Below are positions 6,164 to 8,111 of a stretch of 8,111 nucleotides of DNA, one piece after another. The stretch is from Myxococcaceae bacterium (GTDB taxonomy: Bacteria > Myxococcota > Myxococcia > Myxococcales > Myxococcaceae): the NCBI GenBank assembly GCA_018262385.1, contig JAGSPQ010000302.1, positions 1 through 8,111 of the forward strand. Reading direction: 5' to 3'. The notes under the pieces were generated by a model that was not told where the DNA came from, did not search any database, and saw nothing but the letters and a program-made list of their open reading frames with translations. Positions within the stretch are counted from its first letter, which is position 1. Each line of letters begins with the position of its first letter. The translations under genes and the position numbers were made by a program.

Positions 6164-7276
6164 TCAGTTCTGCGCGGGCGCGTTGAGGAATGCGGCGATC
6201 GCCCGCTGCACCGCGGGGTCGTTCAGCAGCGCCACGTGCTCGGTGGGGGTGTCGAAGCGGGTGAACGGCACCGGAGGCACCGCGCTGGCGGCCAGCACGC
6301 TGTCGTCTCCGTCGGCGGTGGGCGGATGCTGGAAGTCGAACCCCTCGGCCGTCACCCGCACGCCGCTGACCGTCGCCCGCCCGGTGCCGATCACCGCCAG
6401 CACCTCGGGCATCGACAGCGGAGGCCGGGCGAGCCGGGCGTGCAGCGCCCCGTGGCCGTCGAGCAGCCGCTGCAGCTGCGCCAGCTCGGCTGCGGAGCTC
6501 TGGCCCTCGAACAGGCCCCAGCGCCCGGTGACCCACTCCTGGGCGGAGAACGCGTCGAGGGTGACCGGCGCGCCGGCGGCGTCGACGAAGAAGTCGCTCC
6601 TGGCCGAGAGCAGTTGGTACGAGGAGGCGAAGGTGAACAGCGCCTCGCGCGAGAGCAGCGAGCGGTTGAGGCCGGTGGAGGTGCCCAGCAGCAGGTCGTC
6701 GAAGATCCCCGGCCCGCCCTTGAACGGCGTGCCAGCGAAGACCACCTTCTTCACCCGCCGGGCGACCGCCTCGTTCTGGGTGAGGCAGCTCCAGGTGACC
6801 AGCCCGCCCATGCTGTGGGCGACGATCTGAACGTGCTGGGCCTTCAGCCCGGCGAGGAAGTCGCAGAACCGGCGCCCCGAGGCGTTGACGTCCTGCCGCC
6901 AGTCGTAGGCGAAGGGGATGAAGCCGGGCAGCTGGTCGCGGCCGAACTCCATCCAGCCCAGGTAGACGTCGATCGAGACGAGCAGCGGAAGCAGGGTCAG
7001 CTTCGTCAGCGGGCCGTCGGGCGCCAGCGCCGGCCAGGTCGGGCTGACGCGCTGCCCCGGGTAGGAGAGCGCGAGGTTGGCTTTGCCCGCGGTCAGCACG
7101 TCCCCCGGCCGCAGGTAGACGCGCTTTCGCCGGGCGTCGTCGGTGACGAGGAAGCTGCCGCGATAGCCGTGAATGAAGACGGTGACCGTCTCGCCGGTGG
7201 GCGGGGGAAATTTCGGAGCGGCGGCGGTGCAGCCGCCGAGCCCGAGCAGAAACGCGAGTGCGAGGAGCCGGCCCAT
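6164..7276 (-). CDS. LCAT-like alpha/beta-hydrolase lipoprotein (putative lipase/acyltransferase)
   Basis: The 370-residue product starts with a lipoprotein signal peptide (MGRLLALAFLLG) and lipobox LGGC, with C16 as the predicted lipidated cysteine. The mature part is an alpha/beta-hydrolase: HGY at 36-38 fits the oxyanion-hole segment, FAYDWRQ at 122-128 and SSYQLL at 218-223 are typical of the lecithin:cholesterol acyltransferase-like group, and AHSMGG at 153-158 holds the nucleophile S155. DGDDSV at 322-327 resembles the LCAT acid motif and should supply the catalytic Asp; H347 in TEHVALLND completes the triad. It probably cleaves or transfers acyl chains on lipids at the cell envelope; the substrate is unknown. 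ATG at 7276 is chosen because it gives a compact signal peptide; a GTG at 7288 would add MPAV, and neither has a clear ribosome binding site. It lies 43 bp downstream of the H1-like gene and upstream of the BrkB-type gene, all on one strand. Confidence 0.82.
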   Translation of the reverse strand: MGRLLALAFLLGLGGCTAAAPKFPPPTGETVTVFIHGYRGSFLVTDDARRKRVYLRPGDVLTAGKANLALSYPGQRVSPTWPALAPDGPLTKLTLLPLLVSIDVYLGWMEFGRDQLPGFIPFAYDWRQDVNASGRRFCDFLAGLKAQHVQIVAHSMGGLVTWSCLTQNEAVARRVKKVVFAGTPFKGGPGIFDDLLLGTSTGLNRSLLSREALFTFASSYQLLSARSDFFVDAAGAPVTLDAFSAQEWVTGRWGLFEGQSSAAELAQLQRLLDGHGALHARLARPPLSMPEVLAVIGTGRATVSGVRVTAEGFDFQHPPTADGDDSVLAASAVPPVPFTRFDTPTEHVALLNDPAVQRAIAAFLNAPAQN

Positions 7277-7319
7277 CACCGCGGGCACGAGACCAGAGAT
7301 GTCCGGCCCGCGCCAGCGG

Positions 7320-7625
7320 TCAGTGGTGCCGCACGGTCATCCCGGAGTGCTTGACCGCGATCGCACCCATCGGAGCCGGGTGGACCCGGATCCCTCCGGG
7401 GAACGGGTGGCGATCGACGTGATGCGGGCCGAGGCGAATGGTCGTCTGATCCGGGTGGGGCAGGGGCTGCTTTGCCTTCGACTTGCGCGAGCTCCTCGCC
7501 TTCGAGACCTTGCGGGACTTCGCGGGCTTCAGCTTCAGGGTCTTCTTCGCGGGTCTGCGCGCCTTGGTGACCTTCGCGGCTTTCGAAACCTTCGACGGCT
7601 TCTTGCGAAGCTTGAGTGCGGGCAT
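7320..7625 (-). CDS. Histone-H1-like Lys/Arg-rich small protein with His-rich tail
   Basis: The product is 101 residues. Residues 1-52 contain 17 Lys and 6 Arg and no Asp or Glu, interspersed with Ala, Ser, Val and Pro; Lys recurs every third residue at 12-15-18-21 and 33-36-39-42. This is the composition of bacterial histone-H1-like or AlgP-type tails, which bind nucleic acids or other polyanions non-specifically. Residues 53-101 differ: they contain eight His (57, 68, 69, 73, 82, 93, 100, 101) with Pro and Gly, and end in VRHH, suggesting a metal-binding or pH-sensitive tail. ATG at 7625 is supported by a GGAGG element eight bases upstream; the longer frame back to 7766 adds a Pro/Arg-rich, non-coding-looking segment. 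I recognise no specific family for the whole protein; nucleoid or polyphosphate association is inferred from composition. Confidence 0.68.
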   Translation of the reverse strand: MPALKLRKKPSKVSKAAKVTKARRPAKKTLKLKPAKSRKVSKARSSRKSKAKQPLPHPDQTTIRLGPHHVDRHPFPGGIRVHPAPMGAIAVKHSGMTVRHH

Positions 7626-7633
7626 GGGTGTGG

Positions 7634-7638
7634 CCTCC
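7634..7638 (-). promoter_or_regulatory. Ribosome binding site GGAGG of the H1-like gene
   Basis: TTGGAGG on the - strand (CCTCC on + at 7634-7638) lies eight bases before ATG at 7625-7623. It sets the start of the basic protein rather than the GTG at 7766. The rest of 7639-7766 is GC-rich with no convincing -35/-10 pair or terminator visible. Confidence 0.7.
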
Positions 7639-7766
7639 AACGACGGGTGGTTTGCGCCGAGGGGGAGCTGAGCAAGTTCGGGACCGCCTCGTTCTCCCGG
7701 GCAGCGGAGCGCGGCGAGGGACGGCGGGCGGGGCAGGATGGGAGGCGCGGGGCAGCAGCGCCACAC

Positions 7767-8111
7767 TCACCGCGCGAGCTTGCGGGCCGCCTCGACCGCC
7801 ATCAGCACCGCCTCGGGGGTGCAGGGAATCGCCAGCTCGACCTGGGCTCCCGCCGGAGCGAACGCCGAGACCGCGTGCCGCAGCGCCGCGACCGCCGAGA
7901 GGGCCAGCATCAGCGGCGGCTCGCCGACCGCCTTGCTGCCGTGGATCACGTCGTGCTGGGGAGCCCCCTCGAGCAGCCTGACCCGGAACTCGGCCGGCTG
8001 ATCTCCATAGGAGGGGATCTTGTAGGTGTCGGGCGAGTGGGTCTGGAGAAACCCCTTCTCGTCGTACCGCACCTCTTCGCAGGTGAGCCAACCCCACCCC
8101 TGGAGGAAGCC
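7767..8111 (-). CDS. Xanthine dehydrogenase-type molybdopterin-binding subunit, C-terminal end (partial)
   Basis: The frame enters from the right edge and ends with TGA at 7769-7767, giving the last 114 residues of a protein whose family is usually about 750-800 residues. It reads GFLQGWGWLTCEEV, then THSPDTYKIPSYGDQPAEFRV, then HGSKAVGEPPLMLALSA, then TPEAVLMAVEAARKL. These are the characteristic closing segments of the large subunit of xanthine dehydrogenase (XdhB in bacterial split enzymes). GSKAVGEPP contains the conserved Glu of this enzyme group that acts as general base during hydroxylation next to the Mo centre. The enzyme oxidises purines or related heterocycles with a molybdenum cofactor, FeS clusters and FAD carried by partner subunits, presumably encoded to the right. 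The GTG at 8072 is internal. Xanthine/hypoxanthine is the likeliest substrate but other molybdenum hydroxylases share this end. Confidence 0.92.
   Translation of the reverse strand, partial: GFLQGWGWLTCEEVRYDEKGFLQTHSPDTYKIPSYGDQPAEFRVRLLEGAPQHDVIHGSKAVGEPPLMLALSAVAALRHAVSAFAPAGAQVELAIPCTPEAVLMAVEAARKLAR

Noticed and set aside
5272..6186. 304-residue + strand frame opposite the BrkB-type gene
   Set aside because: The composition is Gln/His/Arg-rich antisense shadow; the - strand frame matches the full YihY/BrkB pattern.
6005..7354. 449-residue + strand frame opposite the lipoprotein hydrolase
   Set aside because: There is no recognisable domain, and the - strand frame has a lipobox and a full hydrolase motif set.

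Overview
The window is very GC-rich throughout, with third codon positions almost all G or C. It carries genes typical of a large-genome deltaproteobacterium-type organism. Proline/alanine-rich multidomain proteins, a GspE/MshE N-terminal domain joined to a GAF-like region and HEAT-type helices, and an LCAT-like lipoprotein suggest Myxococcota or a close relative. This placement is inferred from gene style; no rRNA or other marker is present.

Layout. On the + strand, bases 2-1432 hold the 3' part of a gene for a membrane protein with a long Pro-rich repetitive N-terminal region and a C-terminal RDD domain. Ten bases later (1443) starts a large gene for an MshEN-linker-GAF-like-HEAT protein reaching 4560. 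A perfect 40-bp tandem duplication (2616-2696) throws its frame. Removing one copy gives a single 1025-residue frame, so this is either a genuine frameshift mutation or an assembly/sequencing artefact. After a 173-bp gap containing a hairpin, 4734-5231 encodes a small protein resembling the general stress protein 17M-like family.

The right half is on the - strand, read right to left: the C-terminal end of a molybdenum hydroxylase large subunit (XdhB type, 8111-7767, running off the window), a 101-residue Lys/Arg-rich histone-H1-like protein with a His-rich tail (7625-7320), an LCAT-like alpha/beta-hydrolase lipoprotein (7276-6164), and a YihY/BrkB family membrane protein (6081-5188). The BrkB-type gene and the stress-protein-like gene converge and overlap by 44 bp.

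Functional links. The RDD gene and the MshEN-HEAT gene are almost certainly one transcript and may be translationally coupled; both have long disordered linkers with repeated Thr-containing motifs. The H1-like, lipase and BrkB genes could form a cell-envelope/stress transcript, but gaps of 43 and 82 bp give only moderate support. No mobile element, CRISPR array, tRNA or rRNA gene is visible. No stretch over 300 bp lacks a gene. The most notable points are the frame-breaking duplication, the basic/His-rich small protein, and a sharp change in codon bias at the RDD/MshEN junction.
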